A stretch of 64,000 bases of DNA from Rhypophila decipiens (taxonomy: Eukaryota > Ascomycota > Sordariomycetes > Sordariales > Naviculisporaceae). Below the pieces are notes generated by a model that saw only the letters and a program-made list of their open reading frames with translations, searched no databases and was not told the DNA's origin. The DNA lies in assembly GCA_033297075.1 (NCBI GenBank), contig MU858095.1:124001-188000 (forward strand), written 5' to 3'. Made by a program: the position numbers and the translations under genes. This document shows, piece after piece, positions 1 to 11,522 of this stretch (positions are counted from its first letter, which is position 1; every line of letters begins with the position of its first letter).

Positions 1-691
1 CCCCAGTTTCCCCCCTGCCCTGCCGCAGTGGGTCTATCCCCACACCGCCACTTCAACGAACTAATCTCCTTCGGGAAGGATGATTTACAAGGCGTCCACT
101 GTACCACGGTCAGCAAAATACTCCGAGCAAGGTCATCACGCCCGATACGGTCCAACACAAGTACAAATCCTCGGTAGCCAGGCCGAACTTGAATTCTATT
201 CCTCCGACTCCCAGCCGCCATCAGGCTGTATCACCAAGTGCCGGTGATGACGCGGTAATAATTCTCACAGCAAGCAAGTAAGACGGAAAAGGCAGCCGCC
301 GAATGCCGTTCGGTGCGATGCCACGCCGCAAAGGTGTAAAACGGCCGGGACCAAAGTCCATTGCACACCGGCATGGCTGACGGGGCCACAATAACTGGAT
401 ACGAACCAATAGACACCATTGCCTTCAGAGCAGGTGTGTTGGTGCATCTTGTTCGCGCACATTCGCCCGACTAGCTCTCGAGTCTCGGGCAGGACCTATT
501 CGATCGAAGCTGCGATCATGACTCCGAAACTACCTTGAGCTGTTCGGCGTGGTAGTGGGTAGTCAACATCAAGACTACCCAAGGAAAGTATCATTCCAAG
601 AAGGTACCGTCTTCCAAATCTGATGTCTCTGACTGCCTCATCCACGAAGGAACCGACCCTCCCAACACAGTAATCAAAATCGGGATCCATC
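1..691. other. Left-end non-coding stretch
   Basis: No reading frame here resembles a protein. It is the upstream region of the first MFS gene, which starts at 692. I see no convincing TATA box, repeat or RNA gene. Confidence 0.5.
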
Positions 692-2408
692 ATGACTAAC
701 CACTCTCACTCCTCCAGATCCAGCCCACCATCTCGCGGCACGCGCATTCCATGGATCCAAATTCTCACTCGCCAAGGCGTGCTCACGCCCGAAATGTTAT
801 CGCACGCCTACGCCGGAAGCGGCACGCCGGATGACCCCTCCATTGTCACCTTCCTCCCAGATCACGACCCCCGCGATTCCATGCACTTTCCCCTGTGGCT
901 TCGCTGGACGCTCTGCCTCGCAGCCGGGTGGGTCACCTTCTCGGTGGCCTTCATCTCCAGCGCCTACGCCGGCGGGGTCCCGAGCATGTCGGCGGACTTG
1001 GGCGTGAGTCCGGAATCAGCCACGTTGGGTCTGAGTTTGTTCCTGTTGGGCTTTGTCCTCGGTCCATTCTTTTGGGCGCCATGCTCGGGTAAGACTTTTG
1101 TCATCTTCCTTTGTTCGTTACTCAGAAGGAAACGGGAACTGACTGTTGTTTTGCGGCGGGCGGAATAAACCAGAATTATTTGGCCGCCAAATAGTTCTAT
1201 TGTCCACTGGCACCGTGCATGTGGCACTTAACATAGCCGCGTGTTTCGGCCGGACTCTCCCGGTCCTGCTTATTCTTCGCCTTCTTTCCGGCGCGACCGG
1301 CGCAGCGACACTCACAAACTCGGGGGCCGTGATCGCCGACATCTTTGCGCCCAAAGACCGCGGGCTCGCCATTACTGTCTACGCGCTCGTGCCCCTTTTT
1401 GCTCCCGTAGTCGGCCCCATGGTCGGTGCATATGTGTCAACGACGTACGGGTGGCGGTGGTCCATGGCGGTGATGGCGGCCATGTCCTCGTCTGCCATGT
1501 TGGTAGCTGCCCTTCTTCTTCCTGAGACATATGCGCCTGTGTTGCTGGAGAAGCGCGCGCGCCGGCTGAGTGCTCTGACAGGCAAGGTGTACATCTCTGC
1601 TGCTGCTGTTAGTGCTGGAGGCGGTAACAAGAATAGCCTGAGTTCCTCATTGGCCATCGCTCTGTCGCGACCATTCCGTCTCGCGCTCAACGAACCCATC
1701 ATCAGCCTGCTGGCTCTGTACCAAGCGGTTGTTTTTGGCACGCTATACCTGAGCTTCACCGCCTTCCCCATCATCTGGTCCGACCTTCTGGGCTACCCCG
1801 CGGAACAAAGCGGGTTGGCATTCCTGGGCGTCTTGGTCGGGATATTATTCTCCGTCTTCTTTGCCATCTGGGATAACAACCGCTATGTCAAAAGAGTCGA
1901 GAAACTCTACGGCATGCCCGCACCGCCCGAACTACGTTTGCCAGCATGTTGCGTGGGTGGAATCGCCATCGTAGCCGGTCTGCTATCCTTCGCCTGGACT
2001 GCCACGGCCAAGACACACTGGATCGTGCATACCGCGTCGGGCGTCCCGTTTGGTTTTGGTATCGTCCTCGTCACGATCAGCACAACCAATTACCTTGTGG
2101 ACTCGTACACAATCTACGCAGCTTCAGCCTTGACTGTGTGCATTTGCGGTAGAGCAGTGTGTGGCGCTGTTTTCCCGTTGTTTGTGCGTAGCTTGTTCGC
2201 GTCAGTGGGTGTTTGGTGGGGACTGTTGATACCTACCTTTTTGAGCTTGATTTGCCTCCCCTTTCCGTTCTGGTTTCTTCGTTATGGGCCGGCGATCCGC
2301 GCAAGGGGCAAGTACGCTGCGTATGCTGCAATGGTGGTTCAGCAGCTGGCGAAACCACCTGCGCGTGGCATTGTTGCTGACGAGAACACGCCGTTGCTTG
2401 AGGACTGA
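692..2408 (+). CDS. MFS drug-efflux transporter, DHA1 type (12 TM)
   Basis: Two exons, 692-1088 and 1174-2408, separated by an 85-nt intron (GTAAGA...CAG), give 543 residues. The splice restores the family motif P-C-S-E-L-F-G-R-Q after the second membrane segment. A cytosolic N-terminus of about 65 residues is followed by membrane segments; 'GWRWSMAVMA' and 'LLLPETYAPVLL' mark the sixth segment and the central loop of fungal DHA1 drug:proton antiporters. The C-terminus ends in the acidic 'ENTPLLED'. Family members export drugs, polyamines or metabolites from the plasma membrane by proton antiport. Its place beside the Zn2Cys6 regulator gene suggests export of, or self-protection against, a pathway product; the substrate is not predictable. 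Confidence 0.88.
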
Positions 2409-3035
2409 GATTCTATATGGTCGTTTGGCAAGCTTGCATTATATACCTGGTATTTACTTGGAGTGTATTATATAGAGTAGTACTGGCTGTCTCATTGAAA
2501 TATTAGTGTACCTATTAGAAGATGTAGGAGAATACCATAGTTGAGAGAAAAACTCGCTGTTTCCTCGTTTCCTCAATTAAAGTAATTTGTCTGGGCTGGA
2601 ATGATTATTCGTCCGTCTTACTATCACTGTTTGTGGCAACCCCATGGTTAATCCCATGTTCAATCTATCGTAACCCTAACCCTGGGTGCAAACGAAAATG
2701 TGTTTGAACCGATGAGAAAGCCATCTTCAGCGACTGTCAGACGGATGAACGGAAAACCATGAAATTCACTGAATCAAATGTAACAGATATAGCGACTCTA
2801 GCAGACTTTAATAAATCATAGCTCGGCAGGTTTGCCTCAATGAGCCTCGCTATTTTGGTTCCTGTTTTGTTCATCTTTGATATGCTTTCTTTGAACTTTA
2901 TGATTTGCGTTCTGAGTGACACTACATTCGACAAAAACAGAATCTTGAGTCTTGGTTATTTGCCACTACATTCTATTCAGTATACATATATGTTTTCTTT
3001 GCTGCTATAACAAAAATCAGCATCTAGTCTATCAA
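2409..3035. other. Intergenic region between convergent genes
   Basis: Holds the 3' flanks of the MFS gene (+) and the regulator gene (-). An AT-rich stretch follows, and a telomere-type tract lies at 2671-2683. No gene seen. Confidence 0.5.
2671..2683 (-). repeat. Interstitial telomere-like tract (CCCTAA)2
   Basis: TAACCCTAACCCT, two units of the TTAGGG telomere repeat, in an intergenic region. Confidence 0.7.
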
Positions 3036-4514
3036 TCACCTCACCCCCGGCCCATCCAGCATACCCGTCAAGACATTAGCAACCTGTCGTATACGAGCGA
3101 TGGCCGCCCAACCACCTGGCTCATCTGCCTCACCACCCCCAGCAGCCATGCACATCTCTACAAATTGCGAAGTGACAATGGTACTCAAGATCCCCTCACG
3201 CTCGGTGGCCAGCTTTCTGCTCACGCGACATCCCTCCGATAGCCCCAGGCACGCCTCCACGTCTTCTAGCACCCGCGCGGCGACCTGCAGGACCAGCTTG
3301 ATGTGCAGGTCTGGGAATTGGCTCAGGGGTGCCTTGCCCAGGGTGAGGTCCTTCCAGATGGGCTGGTTTTGTCGAGACGAGAGCTCCGTCTTGCGCAGGT
3401 ACTCGTATACGATCTTGTAGAAGAGCCGATACAAGTCGAGGAGGCGCTGGTGGGAGGCGATGAGCTGGAGGGCGGCTGGCATGTCGGTGTTCATGTTTGG
3501 TCGCAGTTGGCGTGCACTAGTTGACGAACAGCCTGAGGTTGTGGTGGCAGTGGTATCGGTGTTATTGCCCGGTTCGACAAAGAAGCAGCGGACGAGTTTG
3601 AGAAACTCGTTGGCCACTTGGAGAACCTCGCCCGCAAAGTTGACGGGGAAGGAGCCGTGCAGACCATCGTGGAGGATGGTGTTTTCGCTTTGGGAATGCT
3701 TGGTGTGAAGCTGGTGCATTGTATTGCCGAGCTCTGTCACGCGTTGGATGATTGTCACGAGGTCGAGGGGAGGTGACGGGGAGGCGCTTGTGTGGTTGCT
3801 GATGGTGTTGGAGCTGGTACCCTCTGATGGATCCAGAACGGTGTGATTGCGCGAGCAAGAGGTCACAGACAGGATGTCTGTGATATCGATAGCTGAATCT
3901 AGTGGTGTGTCTACTCGATTGCCATCCACTGTCGGCCAGGGCACGCAAGCTGAATCGAACTCGGCGGCCGAGTCTGTTGCAGACCAAGACGCAAAATTGT
4001 GATCAAAGTCGACGACGGAAAAGAGACCCTCGCATAACGCGTCGGTCATATGTTCATCCTCGAGCTGGGATTTGGATGCTTGCAAGTCCAAGTGTTCTTG
4101 CCAAGGCGTGCCGATGATAATGCTGTCTCGGTTGCTTGCTGGTGGACTTAACAGCTGATGTTGCTGCTGTTGATGATGGTGGCCTGGGCATTGGACTCTC
4201 GGGCTTGTTGGCCCATGGTCCCCAGTGCATGAGCTCGTGTTGGTGGTAGGACATGTGTTGGTGGCGCCGCCGCCGTGTGATGTTGAGGCAGGGGGAGATG
4301 ACCCGGCGGCATTGGTACGAGCAGCGCGAGGTCTTCCAGGCGGGAGCGCGGTGCCAAAGCTGCACTTTACGTCTGCTTTGGCACAGCGATGGCAAGCTTC
4401 GGAATTTGGAGGTCTCTCACACTTGAGCTTCTGACCGCGACATCGCTCACATGCGAGCCGCCTGCCCTGCTGGCTCTCGACCGTCGACAGACTGAAAACC
4501 TCGCGAGTCTCCAT
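3036..4514 (-). CDS. Zn2Cys6 transcription factor, AflR-like
   Basis: Single exon, 492 residues. The start at 4514 (METREVF) places the DNA-binding domain at residues 22-51: C22-X2-C25-X6-C32-X8-C41-X2-C44-X6-C51, a complete binuclear zinc cluster. The frame stays open for 30 more codons upstream, but that stretch looks like leader. After the finger comes a Ser/Thr/Pro- and Gln-rich linker with His/Gln runs, then a helical C-terminal half (about residues 330-490) resembling the AflR-type regulatory domain. Such proteins are nuclear, pathway-specific activators in secondary-metabolite clusters. It lies between an efflux pump and the FAD oxidase/acyltransferase pair and is the likely regulator of the 0.7-17.7 kb group. 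Its targets are inferred, not shown. Confidence 0.88.
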   Translation of the reverse strand: METREVFSLSTVESQQGRRLACERCRGQKLKCERPPNSEACHRCAKADVKCSFGTALPPGRPRAARTNAAGSSPPASTSHGGGATNTCPTTNTSSCTGDHGPTSPRVQCPGHHHQQQQHQLLSPPASNRDSIIIGTPWQEHLDLQASKSQLEDEHMTDALCEGLFSVVDFDHNFASWSATDSAAEFDSACVPWPTVDGNRVDTPLDSAIDITDILSVTSCSRNHTVLDPSEGTSSNTISNHTSASPSPPLDLVTIIQRVTELGNTMHQLHTKHSQSENTILHDGLHGSFPVNFAGEVLQVANEFLKLVRCFFVEPGNNTDTTATTTSGCSSTSARQLRPNMNTDMPAALQLIASHQRLLDLYRLFYKIVYEYLRKTELSSRQNQPIWKDLTLGKAPLSQFPDLHIKLVLQVAARVLEDVEACLGLSEGCRVSRKLATEREGILSTIVTSQFVEMCMAAGGGEADEPGGWAAIARIRQVANVLTGMLDGPGVR

Positions 4515-7286
4515 TCTAATAATATGAGATGAAAAGAGAGACCGAGCTGCATATGACCATTCACTGTAACAAGAAGAACTAGCGGGAACATTCCATATAC
4601 GCAAGCCAAGATGCCAAGTTTATTATATTGTATGTCCAGAGGTGCTTTCCTTACTTTACATGTGGCCTGGGACGGGATCGACATAGTAATGATGGTAGGA
4701 GTTTGGTCACCTTATTTCTCACCGTCCCGTCTTACCGTCTTTCCCATGTTCCAATTGCACTCGCTACCTTATTTCGCCAGGGCTGAGCCATATCACAGTG
4801 TACAGCAGGAGGGGCTTTCGGTGAGAGGTAACACCGTCTGACAGTTGGTTTGCTATCTCTGTCAAATGTGATTGGTCAGTTCGCCTCATGATTACATGTT
4901 TGCTGCGCGTATCAGACGTGAACCAGTGGTATTGGAAGGGAAATCCCTGGCATGGACACCTGCAATGTTACCTACTTGCCTTATCATGAAATCCTGAAGA
5001 TGGGCAGTTCATTTGTTTCGCGCACCCGAAACGAGGAGCGGGGGCATAACGCCAAAGTGGTCGACCAAAAACGCTACCCTACCCAGAACAAGGAGTAATT
5101 CCTCCTGTAGATCACAGAAGTTTAGATAATGAGAGGTGGCCGGTGGCATTGGTTATCCTTTGCACATTTAAATTAAGATGGTGTGTGAGAGCGTGTGTGT
5201 TATTATCCAACGGCCAACGCCGAGGTGGGACTGGCAACCGTTACCGGCTGACAAACCGCCTGCAAGTGGCTTGCGTAAACCTGAATCAGGTAACTTCGAA
5301 CCGATACAAGAGATATCCCGACGGCTGATTGGGATTCGGAGTTGTGGCAGCTTTGGACGAACGAACTTGCATAATGCGAGGGACGCGTGCAAGATATTAC
5401 TGTTGTGACCTTGTGTGGTCACTGTCCGTAGTTATGGTTACCAACCAGGTCCGGAAATCGTGTGGTATTTCTCCTGGTATTCTAGAAACACGATCGTCAC
5501 AGTCGTGTAACCTTGATAAGCCACACAATCCTAAGAGGGTATACACGCGCCGTTTTAGCCATGTAGATGGCTTTATGCAAGTTGTAGGAATTCAGAAAGA
5601 CCATGTGCGCAAATTATGTACTGGTACAGTACCGTACTACGGCAGTCAGAGGCACAGAAGGCCCGACTTGGGCGTAGTGGCCACGAATCGTGATCGCCCG
5701 CGATGTCACTGTATTCGAAGCGAAGCCATTACCCTTCCCCAAAACTCACAAGTCCGCCAAGGTCGCCAAGGTCGCTAATCGTTGCCAAGGTCACCAAGAG
5801 AAATCCTAAAGCTTGATTTAACAACGACTTTCAGGGGAGCTATCTGCTCTAACACCAATGCGACAATATTTTCCGAAATATGGAGTAATGGGTACATGTT
5901 CCGATGAATGGCCCTCTGCAGACATCCTGTGCAGAAAGTCGGCATAAAGCTACACCGAACTGCAAGCGAAATATGTTGGAACACAAGTTCCTCGCTTAAA
6001 ACAGGTACGACAGCACAGCTTTGCTTACTGCCGAATATCCGACTTTTCGTTCAATGAGAGTCATGAGACTGCTCTAGGAAGGTAGATAGATAACGTGTCG
6101 ATACAACACTACCACCACTGGACGTGAAACTTGAAGCAGGCTGGGTGAGCGGCGCGGCGAGGGGAAACCGCTTCTTGAAGGATATAAAGGTTAAGGCCGA
6201 GGTGAAGTTTCCCCGCTTGACAACGAGTAACCGAATCAGCAGAGCACAGAGTACAGGCCAGATCTCCTGCTATGAACGCTGTATTGAACATTCGGTCACC
6301 CATGACATATCGAGACAACGCTTTAGGTAGGTCCTAGATCGGCTGACCGGCCGAACCAACGTCCCGAGGAAGCAAAAAAGGCACAAGTGTTGCGGCGGTC
6401 GACTCGTAATACCCGTTACGAATCAGACTGGTTCAGTGGTTCCGTAGGATCCTCGGACCTCATTACATGATCCCTCAACTGTCGTAACACCAACAGGCAT
6501 AACAAGCATGCAGATCAGATACCTTACATGTGGAATATTTGCCAACTGTCCAGAGGATTGCATCCGAAGGTAGTATTTGGTTGGAATCATCATCTCGACT
6601 GTTATCTATTGGTTCCTACGATATCGGCGATATCACTACCCAGTTGATAAAGGGTACTCTTGATAAAATAGAGGAAGTGGCCGTGAGTACGCGGATGCAG
6701 TGGTGATTTCGCAGGTGTTTAATGTCCGGTGGATTGTCTATTGTCCGTGGATAGAGTAACTATTCTAAGCAACGGATTTGACATCCATTGGAGAGGGATG
6801 CGAGCCAATGCTTCATTTAGATTAATTGCATGCTGAGGGATCTTCCGATAGCAGACACACCTATGATTCGTACATCCAACCCGAGCGTCTGGTTTCGGCA
6901 AAGGTTGTGGAAAATTGAATTAGGTGATGATTGTTACAAGACAAGATATATGCTTTGCTAATAATCTGTAATCTGCTAAGGGACCCTATCGCCATCGAAT
7001 ATGGCAAACCCGCAGCAACAGTATGGGCCGAAGCTGGGACAATCTTTCCTTCGAACTAGAAAATGAAGAAAATATACGGCCGTGGTACGTGTTTTAAATT
7101 CATATTTCTTTCACGCTTTAACCTACTAATCCCCCTGCAAACTTGGTGCAAATTCATTATCCAAAGGCGGCCTCTTCCAAACGCTTTCATGTCCAGCCAA
7201 AGACACTTTTTCCCATTAGATTTCCTTTTCCATGCAACTATGTTGGTACAAGCTCTACAAAGACCTAGAACAAATGCCCACGTTCA
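4515..7286. other. 2.8-kb gap without a recognisable gene
   Basis: Only short frames occur and none resembles a protein. The right part is downstream of the FAD oxidase (minus strand); the left part is the regulator promoter. A small GCCAAGGTC repeat lies at 5756-5792. Confidence 0.5.
5756..5792 (+). repeat. Three copies of GCCAAGGTC
   Basis: Perfect 9-bp copies at 5756-5764, 5765-5773 and 5784-5792. Too short and degenerate to assign a role. Confidence 0.6.
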
Positions 7287-9056
7287 TCAAACAGGAATGG
7301 GATGGTAATGGCTAAATAGGCCATCGGGGTCATAACGCTTCTTGAGCTTGGCCAGACGGGGGAGATGCTCAGCCGACCAGATGCTCTTTGCTGGCTCGTC
7401 GCCGTCGGAGAAGCCAATGTACGTGTTGAGGTAGGCCGTACCGGCAGATGCAGCAATGGTATCGCGCATCTTCTTGGGAATGTTCTCAATGTCCGCGTCG
7501 GTGGTATTGGCGTCGCCGTAAACAATGCCCCAAGTACTACAGTAACAAACAAAAGTTAGCCATCTTCCGTCTGCAGCGTGATTCCTTCAAACTGAGTGGG
7601 GAGGCGAGAGTAAATAACTGGTAAACATACTGGTGACCAATCGCCTGCCGCCACGGGTAAGCAGTCTCGTCCTTGGACTTGTTGGCCACCGCTTGTGTAG
7701 CGCAAAAGTACATGGCGTTGCTGCTCGCTCGCATCTGCGGGTACGTGTTTACCATGTAGTCGAGCTGGTGGGTCATCTTGACGTGAGTGTTGACGTCTAT
7801 CTTGTTGAAGGCCACGCCTCGAACAACCCTCTTGCCGGCATTTATGCCACAGGTGTTGATGCGCTGGTTTCCGAGGGAAAAGAACGAATTCTCAGGGATG
7901 GTGTTCCAAGGGATCTGGGTCAAGTTCTGTCGAATTAGAGGTATCCGCTGGAGGAATGCAACTGCCTTGCGGCCTTCAGCTTCAGGTCCGGCGTATACGG
8001 CATTGATTCGGAGGGTTGTCTGCATTAATCGGGCTTTAGTTGGTGGCTTTCGCCTTTGACACATCTTGACACAAAGGCGAAGGAACATACCGCATTTTGA
8101 ACGGCGCTAAAGCCGACCGACGTAGACAAACACAGAGGAGCCGGCATTTTATTGTCGTGGAGTGCCTGGTAAAAGGCCCTGGTGCTGTTTAGAGGATACT
8201 CAAAGTCGGCATTGAGGTTGGTCCCATGGGCGGGCGCGTCATAGACGCGGTATGTGGCATTCAAGACGTATCCAAAGTTGAATCCGGCGCCCCGGAGACC
8301 CCAAAAGAGCTCTGGATTGGATTTCTTGGAGACCTCTAGTACGGTGGTATCGGGTAGCATGAGACGGACAGAAAGGAGACTGTCGGCTATCAAACCATAC
8401 AATCCCTGAAGTCGCCCGATTCCGGCTCCTAGGGTGGCGCCGACCATGCCCACACAAGGGCCGCCTCCCACAGCTGTTACTTGGTCTTAGTACTGGCAGT
8501 AGAAACCGGAGAGAAGGTGGAGAGACTTGCGAATATTCTTTCCCACCGCCTGAAGTGCGCCCGAGACATTCTTGAACACGGCAGCGCCGCCAGTTGTCAT
8601 GGTATTAGATGGCGCATCAATATCAACATGCCAGAAGGCTCCGGTGTAGATCTCGAGGGCGTTCTGCAGCTTGCCAAATCCTTCGTAGAAGCCATGGCGT
8701 GGTCCAGTGAAGAGGAAAGGAGTGCTAGTCCTTTTGGCGCAGGTGATCTGTGGCCCGGGTCCGAGACGTATTGGCATCTTCACCAGAAAATAGACAGAAC
8801 AAGAAGTACTTACCGAAGCTCGGACATCGTGCTCATTTGCGACCTCGGCAACAACTCGGAAGCCGGGCGCAAATGCAGAGGAAAATCGAATAGTATCCGA
8901 TGTGAAGACGGCATCACCAGAAACGCGAACGGATCCGTGAGATGAAAGTGACGAATTCAAACAATCGACAAGGGTATCTCGTGTTTGAAGGATTGAGGCA
9001 GCATGGCTGACGGTGCTGCCCAGAGCGAGCAACGCCAAGAAAACAAGGGATGACAT
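7287..9056 (-). CDS. Secreted FAD-linked oxidoreductase, berberine-bridge-enzyme (BBE) family
   Basis: Five exons: 9056-8814, 8747-8531, 8473-8091, 8019-7631 and 7536-7287, giving 493 residues. A signal peptide (about residues 1-19, MSSLVFLALLALG...) precedes an FAD-binding PCMH domain. The 'TGPRHGF' motif carries His99, at the usual site of covalent FAD attachment. 'PCVGMVGATLGAGIG' is the flavin-cradle motif, followed by 'LFWGLRGAG' and the C-terminal BBE segment ending 'YDPDGLFSHYHPI'. Intron 2 (8474-8530, 57 nt) appears to use a GC donor (GCAAGT); introns 1, 3 and 4 are GT-AG. These enzymes oxidise alcohols or amines or drive oxidative ring closure, with O2 as acceptor. It is divergent from the BAHD acyltransferase, so the two are probably co-regulated. 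The substrate is unknown. Confidence 0.88.
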
Positions 9057-9161
9057 AACTGATCAGTATGACACCTTGATGGGCAGATGCAGGTACTCTG
9101 TCTGAAACAAGGCTTGACAGATGCAAGATACAGTGATTGTGGACTGGCAAGATACCGACTC

Positions 9162-9168
9162 TATTATA
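9162..9168 (-). promoter_or_regulatory. TATA-like box of the FAD oxidase gene
   Basis: Reads TATAATA on the minus strand, about 105-110 nt upstream of the oxidase ATG at 9056. Confidence 0.35.
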
Positions 9169-9349
9169 TGAGTGGAAGGTGGCCCCGGTTGGTTCCTGGT
9201 ATTACCCATGCAGGCCCAGGAAATTCCAGGGGGCCGGTGATCTGGTTGTACCATAACTGGGATAGAAAGGATGATTCCCTCTCAGAGTATGTAACTGGAA
9301 CAGCACGCAAACAACAGTGGAAACTAGATTTCGGAGGTTTTCTTTGGAT

Positions 9350-9360
9350 CGGACGGACCG
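9350..9360. promoter_or_regulatory. CGG-N5-CCG, candidate Zn2Cys6 binding site
   Basis: CGGACGGACCG: an everted CGG pair with a 5-bp spacer plus an extra internal CGG, in the shared FAD oxidase/acyltransferase promoter. Such sites are common by chance, so the call rests on position. Confidence 0.3.
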
Positions 9361-9602
9361 TGGCGCAGCTTCTTTTGCTTGTTCGGAGTACAGTCAGTAC
9401 AGTTGCCCTGGTCTGCATCTAGGACGGCACATGTCAGCTTCGCATGGAATGCTACCCAAACACATGCGATGAATCGATAATATTGATTCTCGGCATGCGG
9501 TCCGAAATAGATAGTTGGTGAGCTCATGTAAAACTCATGTCGGACTCGATTCTTAAGTCCTTCTAGGATTTAAAGTTTGACAAGAAGGGCAGACTTCTGC
9601 AG

Positions 9603-11282
9603 ATGTTCTCTTGGCTCCGTCAGCAGACAGCTGCAATGTTTTCCAAATCCGTTGCCCCCACCATGTGCAGGCTGCTCAGGCAGCCTCACTGTCTGAGCTA
9701 CTTTGCGAATTCAACATTGGCTGGAATGAAATCACCTGCTAAATGGGACCATCACATGCACCAGCGGAGCTCAACCACCAATGCAGAGGCATTCCAGGTT
9801 GCCGGGGAAGCCGCCACTGCTGCCGTCGAAACGTCACCTCCCAATCAAGACGTTTCTTCTCAATATCGACATGAACCACTTGTTCTGTCTGACCTGGACT
9901 TGATATCACCCAACACCCTAGTATCGTCATTCTTGGTGTACAAGCTGGGCCCAGAACATGACCTCGATCTCGTGACGGAAGCACTTCGGCAGGGGTTGGG
10001 ATCCGCCGCCAAGCAGATACCAACACTGGGCGCCAGAATCCGCTTCGAAGATGGCAAACCGCTGACACAGCTTTCTCCGGGGGCGGTAAAGCTCAAAGTC
10101 CGTCACTTTGAACACCACGAGCACAAATCTTACGACGAGCTCGCCGCAGCACAGTTTCGACCCTCGGAATTTCAACAAGGCCGGCTTGTTCCGGTTGAAG
10201 CTTACGATAGCCTCCTTGAGCGTCCGGTGCTGGTGGCTCAACTGAGTTTCATCCCCGGCGGTGCCATCCTAGCCCTGGGCTTCAATCACATTGCCAGTGA
10301 TGGCGTCTCGCGCAGCATAGCTCTCTCGGCAATCTGCAAAGCCAGCAAATCCCGCATGCAAGTAACTTCAGTCACTCCATCGCACGCCTCGGGATCTTTT
10401 GACTTTCGACGGCAAGCCCTGGCCGCGCCCTCCGAGCTCCTCCGACTTCACAAGGAGCAGCTCGTTACCCAAATCAAAGATTACACCGTCATCGATGCAG
10501 GAGCCATGGCAGCCGCCGCCAAGGGCGCAGCAACCGCCAAGGCCGGCATGGCAAACATGAAAAACAAAACAGCCCTCTATTCAATCAAAGGCGCCGCTTT
10601 GCAAAAGCTCAAGCAGTCGTGCATTCCGATCGAGGGCATTTCCACGTACCTCTCGACCTACGACTGCGTCTCGGCCCTGCTGTGGCGATGCCTCATGCGC
10701 GCGCGCACTCGGTTGCGACCGCACCTCCTGTCTGACAACACGCGCATGCTGCACGCAGTAGACCTGCGCTCTCGCTTCAAGTTGTCCAATTCTTTTTCCT
10801 TGGCAAAGACCTACTTTGGCAACGCAGTAGGAGTCGCACCGGCCGGTCCCCTCCCCATGTCCACGTTGCTCTCCGACAACGATGACGGGCTCTCCCTAGC
10901 CGCCTCGACAGTTCGCAGCTCCATTCTATCCAGCGCTGCGCCATCGTCAATCTTGGCCGCGACCGCGCTTGGGCACAAGACCTTGCCCTCGGAAAACATA
11001 ATGTTCATGCCCTCAAGAGGCATCGCAGACGGCGATTTTATGCTAAGCGGCTGGGGATTCATGAAGACAGCCGAGTATGACTTTGGCCTGGGCGCACCGA
11101 GGGCGGTGACACCTCCCGACGTGGCCATACCTGGGTTCGCGTTCATGTTTCCCGACTGTGAGAGGGGCTTGGGAGGGACAGGGAGGACATATGAGATTTG
11201 TCTAACGTTGCCCGCGGAGGAACAAGATTTGCTGTGTCAGGATGACGAGTTTAGGCGGTGGTTTGGGGTGAGGACTTGGTGA
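9603..11282 (+). CDS. BAHD-type acyltransferase (transferase family, TRI101-like)
   Basis: Single exon, 559 residues from the ATG at 9603. The catalytic HxxxD motif is H229-I-A-S-D233 within 'GFNHIASDGVS', and 'DFGLG' near residue 505 matches the structural DFGWG motif. These enzymes transfer acetyl or larger acyl groups from CoA to hydroxyls or amines, and fungal members act in trichothecene-type and other metabolite pathways. The first 90 or so residues precede the recognisable domain. They are basic and Ser/Ala-rich (MFSWLRQQ...), so they could be an organelle-targeting leader or a mis-called 5' leader, with ATGs at 9636 and 9660 as alternatives. Divergent from the FAD oxidase, it is probably a tailoring enzyme of the same pathway. 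Confidence 0.87.
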   Translation: MFSWLRQQTAAMFSKSVAPTMCRLLRQPHCLSYFANSTLAGMKSPAKWDHHMHQRSSTTNAEAFQVAGEAATAAVETSPPNQDVSSQYRHEPLVLSDLDLISPNTLVSSFLVYKLGPEHDLDLVTEALRQGLGSAAKQIPTLGARIRFEDGKPLTQLSPGAVKLKVRHFEHHEHKSYDELAAAQFRPSEFQQGRLVPVEAYDSLLERPVLVAQLSFIPGGAILALGFNHIASDGVSRSIALSAICKASKSRMQVTSVTPSHASGSFDFRRQALAAPSELLRLHKEQLVTQIKDYTVIDAGAMAAAAKGAATAKAGMANMKNKTALYSIKGAALQKLKQSCIPIEGISTYLSTYDCVSALLWRCLMRARTRLRPHLLSDNTRMLHAVDLRSRFKLSNSFSLAKTYFGNAVGVAPAGPLPMSTLLSDNDDGLSLAASTVRSSILSSAAPSSILAATALGHKTLPSENIMFMPSRGIADGDFMLSGWGFMKTAEYDFGLGAPRAVTPPDVAIPGFAFMFPDCERGLGGTGRTYEICLTLPAEEQDLLCQDDEFRRWFGVRTW

Positions 11283-11522
11283 TTTGGGAACCTGGGAATG
11301 TATCTATCTTACAGTCTTTATCTAGATTGATTAACCTTTGTGATTTAATCTGGTGCTGCAACTATGCAAACAGCTGTCTTGTTCAAGACTGGTATTGTGA
11401 ACAACCACTTGTGAATATGGAATGTATATGCAAGAAGATCTGAAAATCCAAAGTCATGTACAAACAAAAAGCCTAGAAAGAATTCCAACAACAGATTTTC
11501 CGTAATGATGTGCATCTCATAC

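Larger units (their letters stand above)
9057..9602. other. Bidirectional promoter of FAD oxidase and acyltransferase
   Basis: The 546-bp region drives genes in both directions. It contains a TATA-like box for the oxidase (9162-9168) and a CGG-N5-CCG site (9350-9360) of the type bound by Zn2Cys6 dimers. Shared regulation by the factor at 3.0-4.5 kb is an inference. Confidence 0.5.
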
